Below are positions 53,631-64,000 of a stretch of 64,000 nucleotides of DNA, in pieces. The stretch covers positions 56,911,990 to 56,975,989 of the forward strand of contig OY759262.1 of NCBI GenBank assembly GCA_963662155.1. The letters run 5' to 3'. Within the stretch, counting starts at the first letter, position 1, and every line of letters starts with the position of its first letter. Source of the stretch: Lamellibrachia columna. Its lineage: Eukaryota; Annelida; Polychaeta; Sabellida; Siboglinidae. The position numbers and the translations under genes are program-made. The notes beneath the pieces are model-generated. The model saw only the letters and a program-made list of their open reading frames with translations. It did not search any database and was not told where the DNA came from.

Positions 53631-55200
53631 GTGTAGAGTGATTGTTGTACTCACAGCCCAGTCAGCCTTTATACACACATTACAGCTTACTTGAAGTGTA
53701 GAGAGATTGTTGTACTCACAGCCCAGTCAGTCTTTTCACAGACATTACAGCTTACTTGAAGTGTAGACTGATTGTTGTACTCACAGCCCAGTCAGTCTTT
53801 ACACAGACATTACAGCTTACTTGAAGTGTAGAGAGATTGTTGTACTCACAGCCCAGTCAGTCTTTACACACACATTACAGCTTACTTGAAGTGTAGAGTG
53901 ATTGTTGTACTCACAGCCCAGTCAGTCTTTTCACAGACATTACAGCTTACTTGAAGTGTAGAGAGATTGTTGTACTCACAGCCCAGTCAGTCTTTACACA
54001 CACATTACAGCTTACTTGAAGTGTAGAGTGATTGTTGTACTCACAGCCCAGTCAGTCTTTTCACAGACATTACAGCTTACTTGAAGTGTAGACTGATTGT
54101 TGTACTCACAGCCCAGTCAGTCTTTACCCACACATTACAGCTTACTTGAAGTGTAGAGAGATTGTTGTACTAACAGCCCAGTCAGTCTTTACACACACAT
54201 TACAGCTTACTTGAAGTGTAGAGTGATTGTTGTACTCACAGCCCAGTCAGTCTTTTCACAGACATTACAGCTTACTTGAAGTGTAGAGAGATTGTTGTAC
54301 TCACAGCCCAGTCATTATTTACACAGACATTACGGCTTACTTGAAGTGTAGAGAGATTGTTGTACTCACAGCCCAGTCATTCTTTACACACACATTACAG
54401 CTTACTTGAAGTGTAGAGTGGTTGTTGTACTCACAGCCCAGTCAGTCTTTACACAGACATTACAGCTTACTTGAAGTGTAGAGTGATTGTTGTTCTCACA
54501 GCCCAGTCAGTCTTTACACAGACATTACAACTTACTTGAAGTGTAGAGAGATTGTTGTTCTCACAGCCCAGTCAGTTTTACACAGACATTAGAACTTACT
54601 TGAAGTGTAGAGTGATTGTTGTACTCACAGCCCAGTCAGTCTTTACACATACATTACAGCTTACTTGAAGTGTAGAGTGATTGTTGTACTCACAGCCCAG
54701 TCAGTCTTTATACACACATTACAGCTTACTTGAAGTGTAGAGAGATTGTTGTACTCACAGCCCAGTCAGTCTTTTCACAGACATTACAGCTTACTTGAAG
54801 TGTAGACTGATTGTTGTACTCACAGCCCAGTCAGTCTTTACACAGACATTACAGCTTACTTGAAGTGTAGAGAGATTTTTGTACTCACAGCCCAGTCAGT
54901 CTTTACACACACATTACAGCTTACTTGAAGTGTAGAGTGATTGTTGTACTCACAGCCCAGTCAGTCTTTTCACAGACATTACAGCTTACTTGAAGTGTAG
55001 AGAGATTGTTGTACTCACAGCCCAGTCAGTCTTTACACACACATTACAGCTTACTTGAAGTGTAGAGTGATTGTTGTACTCACAGCCCAGTCAGTCTTTT
55101 CACAGACATTACAGCTTACTTGAAGTGTGGACTGATTGTTGTACTCACAGCCCAGTCAGTCTTTACACACACATTACAGCTTACTTGAAGTGTAGAGAGA
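53170..55200 (+). repeat. 1,039-bp (16-monomer) tandem HOR
   Basis: About 53,170-54,208 and 54,209-55,200 match at 1,039 bp (15 monomers of 65 bp and one of 64 bp). CAGTCATTATTTAC lies at about 53,271 and 54,310, and the 64-bp CAGTTTTACACAG monomer near 53,534 and 54,573. Private changes are CAGCCTTTATAC near 53,665 and CTTTACCCACAC near 54,122. Confidence 0.82.
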
Positions 55201-55465
55201 TTGTTGTACTCACAGCCCAGTCAGTCTTTACACAGACATTACAGCTTACTTGAAGTGTAGACTGATTGTTGTACTCACAGCCCAGTCAGTCTTTTCACAA
55301 ACATTACAGCTTACTTGAAGTGTAGAGAGATTGTTGTACTCACAGCCCAGTCAGTCTTTACACACACATTACAGCTTACTTGAAGTGTAGAGTGATTGTT
55401 GTACTCACAGCCCAGTCAGTCTTTTCACAGACATTACAGCTTACTTGAAGTGTAGACTGATTGTT
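55200..55465 (+). repeat. linker monomers
   Basis: Four ordinary monomers of CT, GA and GT type. One has TTTTCACAAACATT near 55,292. Nothing else is seen. Confidence 0.6.
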
Positions 55466-58400
55466 GTACTCACAGCCCAGTCAGTCTTTACACACACACA
55501 TTACAGCTTACTTGAAGTGTAGAGTGATTGTTGTACTCACAGCCCAGTCAGTCTTTTCACAGACATTACAGCTTACTTGAAGTGTAGACTGATTGTTGTA
55601 CTCACAGCCCAGTCAGTCTTTACACATACATTACAGCTTACTTGAAGTGTAGAGAGATTGTTGTACTCACAGCCCAGTCAGTCTTTACACACACATTACA
55701 GCTTACTTGAAGTGTAGAGTGATTGTTGTACTCACAGCCCAGTCAATCTTTTCACAGACATTACAGCTTACTTGAAGTGTAGACTGATTGTTGTGCTCAC
55801 AGCCCAGTCAGTCTTTACACAGACATTACAGCTTACTTGAGGTGTAGAGTGATTGTTGTACTCACAGCCCAGTCAGTCTTTACACAGACATTACAACTTA
55901 CTTGAAGTGTAGAGAGATTGTTGTACTCACAGCCCAGTCAGTCTTTACACACACACATTACAGCTTACTTGAAGTGTAGAGTGATTGTTGTACTCACAGC
56001 CCAGTCAGTCTTTTCACAGACATTACAGCTTACTTGAAGTGTAGAGAGATTGTTGTATTCACAGCCCAGTCAGTCTTTACACAGACATTACAGCTTACTT
56101 GAAGTGTAGAGAGATTGTTGTACTCACAGCCCAGTCAGTCTTTACACACACATTACAGCTTACTTGAAGTGTAGAGTGATTGTTGTACTCACAACCCAGT
56201 CAGTCTTTTCACAGACATTACAGCTTACTTGAAGTGTAGACTGATTGTTGTACTCACAGCCCAGTCAGTCTTTACACAGACATTAGAACTTACTTGAAGT
56301 GTAGAGTGATTGTTGTATTCACAGCCCAGTCAGTCTTTACACAGATATTACAGCTTACTTGAAGTGTAGAGAGATTGTTGTACTCACAGCCCAGTCAGTC
56401 TTTACACACACATTACAGCTTACTTGAAGTGTAGAGTGATTGTTGTACTCACAGCCCAGTCAGTCTTTTCACAGACATTACAGCATACTTGAAGTGTAGA
56501 CTGATTGTTGTACTCACAGCCCAGTCAGTCTTTACACATACATTAGAACTTACTTGAAGTGTAGAGTGATTGTTGTACTCACAGCCCAGTCAATCTTTAC
56601 ACAGACATTACAGCTTACTTGAAGTGTAGAGAGATTGTTGTACTCACAGCCCAGTCAGTCTTTACACACACATTACAGCTTACTTGAAGTGTAGAGTGAT
56701 TGTTGTACTCACAGCCCAGTCAGTCTTTTCACAGACATTACAGCTTACTTGAAGTGTAGACTGATTGTTGTACTCACAGCCCAGTCAGTCTTTACACAGA
56801 CATTACAGCTTACTTGAAGTGTAGAGAGATTGTTGTACTCACAGCCCAGCCAGTCTTTACACACACATTACAGCTTACTTGAAGTGTAGAGTGGTTGTTG
56901 TACTCACAGCCCAGTCAGTCTTTACACATACATTACAGCTTACTTGAAGTGTAGAGTGATTGTTGTACTCACAGCCCAGTCAGTCTTTACACATACATTA
57001 CAGCTTACTTGAAGTGTAGAGAGATGACTGTACTCACAGCCCAGTCAGTTTTTACACAGACATTACAGCTTACTTGAAGTGTAGAGAGATTGTTGTACTC
57101 ACAGCCCAGTCAGTCTTTACACACACATTACAGCTTACTTGAAGTGTAGAGTGATTGTTGTACTCACAGCCCAGTCAGTCTTTACACAGACATTACAGCT
57201 TACTTGAAGTGTAGAGTGATTGTTGTACTCACAGCCCAGTCAGTCTTTACACAGACATTACGGCTTACTTGAAGTGTAGAGAGATTGTTGTACTCACAGC
57301 CCAGTCAGTCTTTACACACACATTACAGCTTACTTGAAGTGTAGAGTGATTGTTGTACTCACAGCCCAGTCAGTCTTTTCACAGACATTACAGCTTACTT
57401 GAAGTGTAGACTGATTGTTGTACTCACAGCCCAGTCAGTCTTTACACAGACATTACAGCTTACTTGAAGTGTAGAGAGATTGTTGTACTCACAGCCCAGT
57501 CAGTCTTTACACACACATTACAGCTTACTTGAAGTGTAGAGTGATTGTTGTACTCACAGCCCAGTCAGTCTTTTCACAGACATTACAGCTTACTTGAAGT
57601 GTAGACTGATTGTTGTACTCACAGCCCAGTCAGTCTTTACACAGACATTACAACTTACTTGAAGTGTAGAGAGATTGTTGTACTCACAGCCCAGTCAGTC
57701 TTTACACAGACATTACAGCTTACTTGAAGTGTAGACTGATTGTTGTACTCACAGCCCAGTCAGTCTTTACACAGACATTACAGCTTACATGAAGTGTAGA
57801 GAGATTGTTGTACTCACAGCCCAGTCAGTCTTTACACACACACATTACAGCTTACTTGAAGTGTAGAGTGATTGTTGTACTCACAGCCCAGTCAGTCTTT
57901 TCACAGACATTACAGCTTACTTGAAGTGTAGACTGATTGTTGTACTCACAGCCCAGTCAGTCTTTACACATACATTACAGCTTACTTGAAGTGTAGAGAG
58001 ATTGTTGTACTCACAGCCCAGTCAGTCTTTACACACACATTACAGCTTACTTGAAGTGTAGAGTGATTGTTGTACTCACAGCCCAGTCAATCTTTTCACA
58101 GACATTACAGCTTACTTGAAGTGTAGACTGATTGTTGTGCTCACAGCCCAGTCAGTCTTTACACAGACATTACAGCTTACTTGAGGTGTAGAGTGATTGT
58201 TGTACTCACAGCCCAGTCAGTCTTTACACAGACATTACAACTTACTTGAAGTGTAGAGAGATTGTTGTACTCACAGCCCAGTCAGTCTTTACACACACAC
58301 ATTACAGCTTACTTGAAGTGTAGAGTGATTGTTGTACTCACAGCCCAGTCAGTCTTTTCACAGACATTACAGCTTACTTGAAGTGTAGAGAGATTGTTGT

Positions 58401-59724
58401 ATTCACAGCCCAGTCAGTCTTTACACAGACATTACAGCTTACTTGAAGTGTAGAGAGATTGTTGTACTCACAGCCCAGTCAGTCTTTACACACACATTAC
58501 AGCTTACTTGAAGTGTAGAGTGATTGTTGTACTCACAACCCAGTCAGTCTTTTCACAGACATTACAGCTTACTTGAAGTGTAGACTGATTGTTGTACTCA
58601 CAGCCCAGTCAGTCTTTACACAGACATTAGAACTTACTTGAAGTGTAGAGTGATTGTTGTATTCACAGCCCAGTCAGTCTTTACACAGATATTACAGCTT
58701 ACTTGAAGTGTAGAGAGATTGTTGTACTCACAGCCCAGTCAGTCTTTACACACACATTACAGCTTACTTGAAGTGTAGAGTGATTGTTGTACTCACAGCC
58801 CAGTCAGTCTTTTCACAGACATTACAGCTTACTTGAAGTGTAGACTGATTGTTGTACTCACAGCCCAGTCAGTCTTTACACATACATTAGAACTTACTTG
58901 AAGTGTAGAGTGATTGTTGTACTCACAGCCCAGTCAATCTTTACACAGACATTACAGCTTACTTGAAGTGTAGAGAGATTGTTGTACTCACAGCCCAGTC
59001 AGTCTTTACACACACATTACAGCTTACTTGAAGTGTAGAGTGATTGTTGTACTCACAGCCCAGTCAGTCTTTTCACAGACATTACAGCTTACTTGAAGTG
59101 TAGACTGATTGTTGTACTCACAGCCCAGTCAGTCTTTACACAGACATTACAGCTTACTTGAAGTGTAGAGAGATTGTTGTACTCACAGCCCAGCCAGTCT
59201 TTACACACACATTACAGCTTACTTGAAGTGTAGAGTGGTTGTTGTACTCACAGCCCAGTCAGTCTTTACACATACATTACAGCTTACTTGAAGTGTAGAG
59301 TGATTGTTGTACTCACAGCCCCATCAGTCTTTACACATACATTACAGCTTACTTGAAGTGTAGAGAGATGACTGTACTCACAGCCCAGTCAGTTTTTACA
59401 CAGACATTACAGCTTACTTGAAGTGTAGAGAGATTGTTGTACTCACAGCCCAGTCAGTCTTTACACACACATTACAGCTTACTTGAAGTGTAGAGTGATT
59501 GTTGTACTCACAGCCCAGTCAGTCTTTACACAGACATTACAGCTTACTTGAAGTGTAGAGTGATTGTTGTACTCACAGCCCAGTCAGTCTTTACACAGAC
59601 ATTACGGCTTACTTGAAGTGTAGAGAGATTGTTGTACTCACAGCCCAGTCAGTCTTTACACACACATTACAGCTTACTTGAAGTGTAGAGTGATTGTTGT
59701 ACTCACAGCCCAGTCAGTCTTTAC
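55465..59724 (+). repeat. 2,344-bp (36-monomer) HOR, two copies
   Basis: About 55,465-57,380 matches 57,809-59,724 at 2,344 bp (36 monomers plus two CA units). Markers are TTGTGCTCAC (55,791 and 58,135), CTTGAGGTG (about 55,838 and 58,182) and the triple-changed GAGATGACTG (57,021 and 59,365). Bases 57,380-57,808 are unmatched and resemble the CT/GT/GA cycle with TTACATGAAG. One private change in copy 2 is CAGCCCCATCAG near 59,317. Confidence 0.84.
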
Positions 59725-62700
59725 ACAGACATTACAGCTTACTTGAAGTGTAGAGAGATTGTTGTACTCACAGCCCAGTCAGTCTTTACACACACATTAC
59801 AGCTTACTTGAAGTGTAGAGTGATTGTTGTACTCACAGCCCAGTCAGTCTTTTCACAGACATTACAGCTTACTTGAAGTTTAGAGAGATTGTTGTACTCA
59901 CAGCCCAGTCAGTCTTTACACAGACATTACGGCTTACTTGAAGTGTAGAGAGATTGTTTTACTCACAGCCCAGTCAGTCTTTACACACACATTACAGCTT
60001 ACTTGAAGTGTAGAGTGGTTGTTGTACTCACAGCCCAGTCAGTCTTTACACAGACATTACAGCTTACTTGAAGTGTAAAGTGGTTGTTGTACTCACAGCC
60101 CAGTCAGTCTATACACATACATTACAGCTTACTTGAAGTGTAGACTGATTGTTGTACTCACAGCCCAGTCAGTCTTTACACACACATTACAGCTTACTTG
60201 AAGTGTAGAGTGATTGTTGTACTCACAGCACAGTCAGTCTTTACACACACACACATTACAGCTTACTTGAAGTGTAGAGAGATTGTTGTACTCACAGCCC
60301 AGTCAGTCTTTACACAGACATTACAGCTTACTTGAAGTGTAGACTGATTGTTGTACTCACAGCCCAGTCAGTCTTTACACAGACATTACGGCTTACTTGA
60401 AGTGTAGAGAGATTGTTGTACTCACAGCCCAGTCATTCTTTACACACACATTACAGCTTACTTGAAGTGTAGAGTGATTGTTGTACTCACAGCCCAGTCA
60501 ATCTTTACACAGACATTACAGTTTACTTGAAGTGTAGAGTGATTGTTGTACTCACAGCCCAGTCAGTCTTTACACAGACATTAGAACTTACTTTAAGTGT
60601 AGAGTGATTGTTGTACTCACAGCCCAGTCAGTGTTTACACAGACATTACAGCTTACTTGAAGTGTAGAGTGATTGTTGTACTCACAGCCCAGTCAGTCTT
60701 TACACATACATTACAGCTTACTTGAAGTGTAGAGAGAGTGTTGTACTCACAGCCCAGTCAGTCTTTACACACACATTACAGCTTACTTGAAGTGTAGAGT
60801 GATTGTTGTACTCACAGCCCAGTCAGTTTTTACACAGACATTACAGCTTACTTGAAGTGTAGAGAGATTGTTGTACTCACAGCCCAGTCAGTCTTTACAC
60901 ACACATTACAGCTTACTTGAAGTGTAGAGTGATTGTTGTACTCACAGCCCAGTCAGTCTTTACACAGACATTACAGCTTACTTGAAGTGTAGAGAGATTG
61001 TTGTACTCACAGCCCAGTCAGTCTTTACACAGACATTACGGCTTACTTGAAGTGTAGAGAGATTGTTGTACTCACATCCCAGTCAGTCTTTACACACACA
61101 TTACAGCTTACTTGAAGTGTAGAGTGATTGTTGTACTCACAGCCCAGTCATTCTTTACACAGACATTACAGCTTACTTGAAGTGTAGAGAGATTGTTGTA
61201 CTCACAGCCCAGTCAGTCTTTACACACACATTACAGCTTACTTGAAGTGTAGAGTGATTGTTGTACTCACAGCCCAGTCAGTCTTTTCACAGACATTACA
61301 GCTTACTTGAAGTGTAGAGAGATTGTTGTACTCACAGCCCAGTCAATCTTTACACAGACATTAGAACTTACTTGAAGTGTAGAGTGATTGTTGTATTCAC
61401 AGCCCAGTCAGTCTTTACACAGACATTACAGCTTACTTGAAGTGTAGAGAGATTGTTGTACTCACAACCCAGTCAGTCTTTACACACACGTTACAGCTTA
61501 CTTGAAGTGTAGAGTGATTGTTGTTCTCACAGCCCAGTCAGTCTTTTCACAGACATTACAGCTTACTTGAAGTGTAGACTGATTGTTGTACTCACAGCCC
61601 AGTCAGTCTTTACACATACATTAGAACTTACTTGAAGTGTAGAGTGATTGTTGTACTCACAGCCCAGTCAATCTTTACACAGACATTACAGCTTACTTGA
61701 AGTGTAGAGAGATTGTTGTACTCACAGCCCAGTCAGTCTTTACACACACATTACAGCTTACTTGAAGTGTAGAGTGATTGTTGTACTCACAGCCCAGTCA
61801 GTCTTTTCACAGACATTACAGCTTACTTGAAGTGTAGACTGATTGTTGTACTCACAGCCCAGTCAGTCTTTACACAGACATTACAGCTTACTTGAAGTGT
61901 AGAGAGATTGTTGTACTCACAGCCCAGCCAGTCTTTACACACACATTACAGCTTACTTGAAGTGTAGAGTGGTTGTTGTACTCACAGCCCAGTCAGTCTT
62001 TACACATACATTACAGCTTACTTGAAGTGTAGAGTGATTGTTGTACTCACAGCCCAGTCAGTCTTTACACATACATTACAGCTTACTTGAAGTGTAGAGA
62101 GATTGCTGTACTCACAGCCCAGTCAGTTTTTACACAGACATTACAGCTTACTTGAAGTGTAGAGAGATTGTTGTACTCACAGCCCAGTCAGTATTTACAC
62201 ACACATTACAGCTTACTTGAAGTGTAGAGTGATTGTTGTTCTCACAGCCCAGTCAGTCTTTACACAGACATTACAGCTTACTTGAAGTGTAGAGTGATTG
62301 TTGTACTCACAGCCCAGTCAGTCTTTACACAGACATTACAGCTTACTTGAAGTGTAGAGAGATTGTTGTACTCACAGCCCAGTCAGTCTTTACACACACA
62401 TTACAGCTTACTTGAAGTGTAGAGTGATTGTTGTACTCACAGCCCAGTCAGTCTTTTCACAGACATTACAGCTTACTTGAAGTGTAGAGAGATTGTTGTA
62501 CTCACAGCCCAGTCAGTCTTTACACAGACATTACGGCTTACTTGAAGTGTAGAGAGATTGTTTTACTCACAGCCCAGTCAGTCTTTACACACACATTACA
62601 GCTTACTTGAAGTGTAGAGTGGTTGTTGTACTCACAGCCCAGTCAGTCTTTACACAGACATTACAGCTTACTTGAAGTGTAAAGTGATTGTTGTACTCAC

Positions 62701-63950
62701 AGCCCAGTCAGTCTATACACATACATTACAGCTTACTTGAAGTGTAGACTGATTGTTGTACTCACAGCCCAGTCAGTCTTTACACACACATTACAGCTTA
62801 CTTGAAGTGTAGAGTGATTGTTGTACTCACAGCACAGTCAGTCTTTACACACACACATTACAGCTTACTTGAAGTGTAGAGAGATTGTTGTACTCACAGC
62901 CCAGTCAGTCTTTACACAGACATTACAGCTTACTTGAAGTGTAGACTGATTGTTGTACTCACAGCCCAGTCAGTCTTTACACAGACATTACGGCTTACTT
63001 GAAGTGTAGAGAGATTGTTGTACTCACAGCCCAGTCAGTCTTTACACACACATTACAGCTTACTTGAAGTGTAGAGTGATTGTTGTACTCACAGCCCAGT
63101 CAATCTTTACACAGACATTACAGTTTACTTGAAGTGTAGAGTGATTGTTGTACTCACAGCCCAGTCAGTCTTTACACAGACATTAGAACTTACTTTAAGT
63201 GTAGAGTGATTGTTGTACTCACAGCCCAGTCAGTGTTTACACAGACATTACAGCTTACTTGAAGTGTAGAGTGATTGTTGTACTCACAGCCCAGTCAGTC
63301 TTTACACATACATTACAGCTTACTTGAAGTGTAGAGAGAGTGTTGTACTCACAGCCCAGTCAGTCTTTACACACACATTACAGCTTACTTGAAGTGTAGA
63401 GTGATTGTTGTACTCACAGCCCAGTCAGTTTTTACACAGACATTACAGCTTACTTGAAGTGTAGAGAGATTGTTGTACTCACAGCCCAGTCAGTCTTTAC
63501 ACACACATTACAGCTTACTTGAAGTGTAGAGTGATTGTTGTACTCACAGCCCAGTCAGTCTTTACACAGACATTACAGCTTACTTGAAGTGTAGAGAGAT
63601 TGTTGTACTCACAGCCCAGTCAGTCTTTACACAGACATTACGGCTTACTTGAAGTGTAGAGAGATTGTTGTACTCACATCCCAGTCAGTCTTTACACACA
63701 CATTACAGCTTACTTGAAGTGTAGAGTGATTGTTGTACTCACAGCCCAGTCATTCTTTACACAGACATTACAGCTTACTTGAAGTGTAGAGAGATTGTTG
63801 TACTCACAGCCCAGTCAGTCTTTACACACACATTACAGCTTACTTGAAGTGTAGAGTGATTGTTGTACTCACAGCCCAGTCAGTCTTTTCACAGACATTA
63901 CAGCTTACTTGAAGTGTAGAGAGATTGTTGTACTCACAGCCCAGTCAATC
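58610..63950 (+). repeat. 2,734-bp HOR, two tandem copies
   Basis: About 58,610-61,343 matches 61,344-63,950. The offset is 2,734 bp at first (ATTCAC 58,661 and 61,395; CCAGCCAGTC 59,191 and 61,925), falls to 2,604 bp after a two-monomer difference near 59,700, and reaches 2,602 bp after a 69- versus 67-bp monomer near 60,243. AAGTGTAAAG lies at 60,071 and 62,675, and CAGTGTTTAC near 60,629 and 63,231. The left half overlaps copy 2 of the 2,344-bp HOR, so the two repeats interlock. Confidence 0.84.
60243..60255 (+). repeat. expanded CA tract (69-bp monomer), independent of the 10-16 kb group
   Basis: The CA run is four bases longer than the C43 consensus. The partner monomer in the next HOR copy (near 62,850) has only two extra bases, so this tract has changed length since the duplication. 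Confidence 0.88.
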
Positions 63951-63981
63951 TTTACACAGACATTACGGCTTACTTGAAGTG

Positions 63982-64000
63982 TAGAGAGATTGTTGTACTC
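63982..64000 (+). repeat. partial monomer at window edge
   Basis: Nineteen bases of a GA-type monomer, cut by the window boundary. The array evidently continues beyond it. Confidence 0.95.

Larger units (their letters stand above)
1..64000 (+). repeat. 65-bp satellite array, entire window
   Basis: About 983 head-to-tail monomers fill the window with no interruption and no inverted copy seen. The consensus is 65 bp with 18 A, 20 T, 13 G and 14 C and no CpG. Constant landmarks are GTAC (14-17), CAGCCCAGTCAGTC (21-34), a CA tract (about 38-46), AGCT (51-54) and ACTTGAAGT (56-64). Neighbouring monomers usually differ at a few diagnostic sites only, while monomers one HOR apart are nearly identical, the usual mark of homogenisation by unequal exchange. 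The consensus carries a stop in each forward frame, so the array is not coding. I do not recognise the family. A structural role in heterochromatin or a centromere is inference from size and organisation only. Confidence 0.98.

Noticed and set aside
55071..55253. 60-codon open frame
   Set aside because: It depends on TGTGGACTG in one monomer near 55,128 and is otherwise ordinary satellite.
1..64000. CRISPR array
   Set aside because: The repeats abut one another. No unique spacers alternate with a short conserved repeat, and no cas genes are present.
1..64000. Conserved hairpin GTCT-TTACAC-AGAC at positions 32-45
   Set aside because: The stem is only 4 bp and is broken by common variants (A32, C43) without compensating changes, so selection on it is not supported.
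1..64000. CENP-B box
   Set aside because: The motif needs TTCG and CGGG. The consensus has no CpG, and none of the CpG variants I saw makes a match.
1..64000. Telomeric repeat, rDNA or tRNA
   Set aside because: No TTAGGG-type run, no rRNA or tRNA-like sequence, and the period is constant at 65 bp.
1..64000. Coding minisatellite (repetitive protein such as a mucin or silk)
   Set aside because: 65 bp is not a multiple of three, and the consensus has stops in all forward frames. The reverse strand also has several stops per monomer.

Overview
The whole 64,000-base window is one uninterrupted satellite DNA array. A monomer of about 65 bp (about 42% G+C by a count of the consensus) repeats head to tail in one orientation from the first base to the last. 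A by-eye tally gives 983 complete monomers plus a 19-base partial one at the right edge: 929 of 65 bp, 39 of 67 bp, 5 of 69 bp, 8 of 64 bp and 2 of 63 bp. These lengths sum to 64,000 exactly, so little room is left for foreign sequence. I see no gene, RNA gene, transposon, inversion or unique flank. Both edges lie inside the array, so the locus is longer than the window.

The organism is a eukaryote, most likely an animal: megabase-type satellite blocks with multi-kilobase higher-order repeats (HORs) are typical of centromeric, pericentromeric or sex/B-chromosome heterochromatin. The consensus has no CpG but is rich in TpG and CpA, which fits a CpG-methylated genome such as a vertebrate's. I do not recognise the satellite family and cannot name a species.

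Monomer numbering used throughout: position 1 is the T of TAGAG at base 1 of the window. Landmarks are GTAC at 14-17, CAGCCCAGTCAGTC at 21-34, a short CA tract at about 38-46, AGCT at 51-54 and the near-palindrome ACTTGAAGT at 56-64. Monomer types are told apart mainly at 5-6 (GT, GA or CT), 32 (G/A), 38 (A/T), 43 (G/C/T) and 50-52 (CAG, GAA or CGG). The commonest order is a three-monomer cycle of 195 bp: GA5-6 with C43, then GT5-6 with T38, then CT5-6 with G43. A fourth monomer is often added.

Layout by HOR, boundaries good to about one monomer. 1-2,144 is repeated at 2,145-4,788 with a 10-monomer insertion. 3,960-7,100 has a 1,497-bp period. 8,450-12,840 holds two copies of a 2.22-kb unit, and 9,607-12,840 is duplicated again at 12,940-16,173 (3,333 bp). 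16,670-17,890 is a distant copy of 3,033-4,253. 18,056-30,480 and 30,481-41,200 are two copies of a 12.4-kb super-unit, with smaller HORs of 1,042, 1,365/1,625 and 1,170 bp inside. 41,080-49,000 carries units of 650, 1,299 (three copies) and 1,170 bp. 49,680-55,200 carries 2,926- and 1,039-bp repeats. 55,465-59,724 has a 2,344-bp period and 58,610-63,950 a 2,734-bp period.

The array therefore records many rounds of unequal exchange on several scales. Most length changes are whole numbers of monomers. Short reading frames of about 60 codons exist, but they are by-products of single mutated stop codons and are not annotated as genes.
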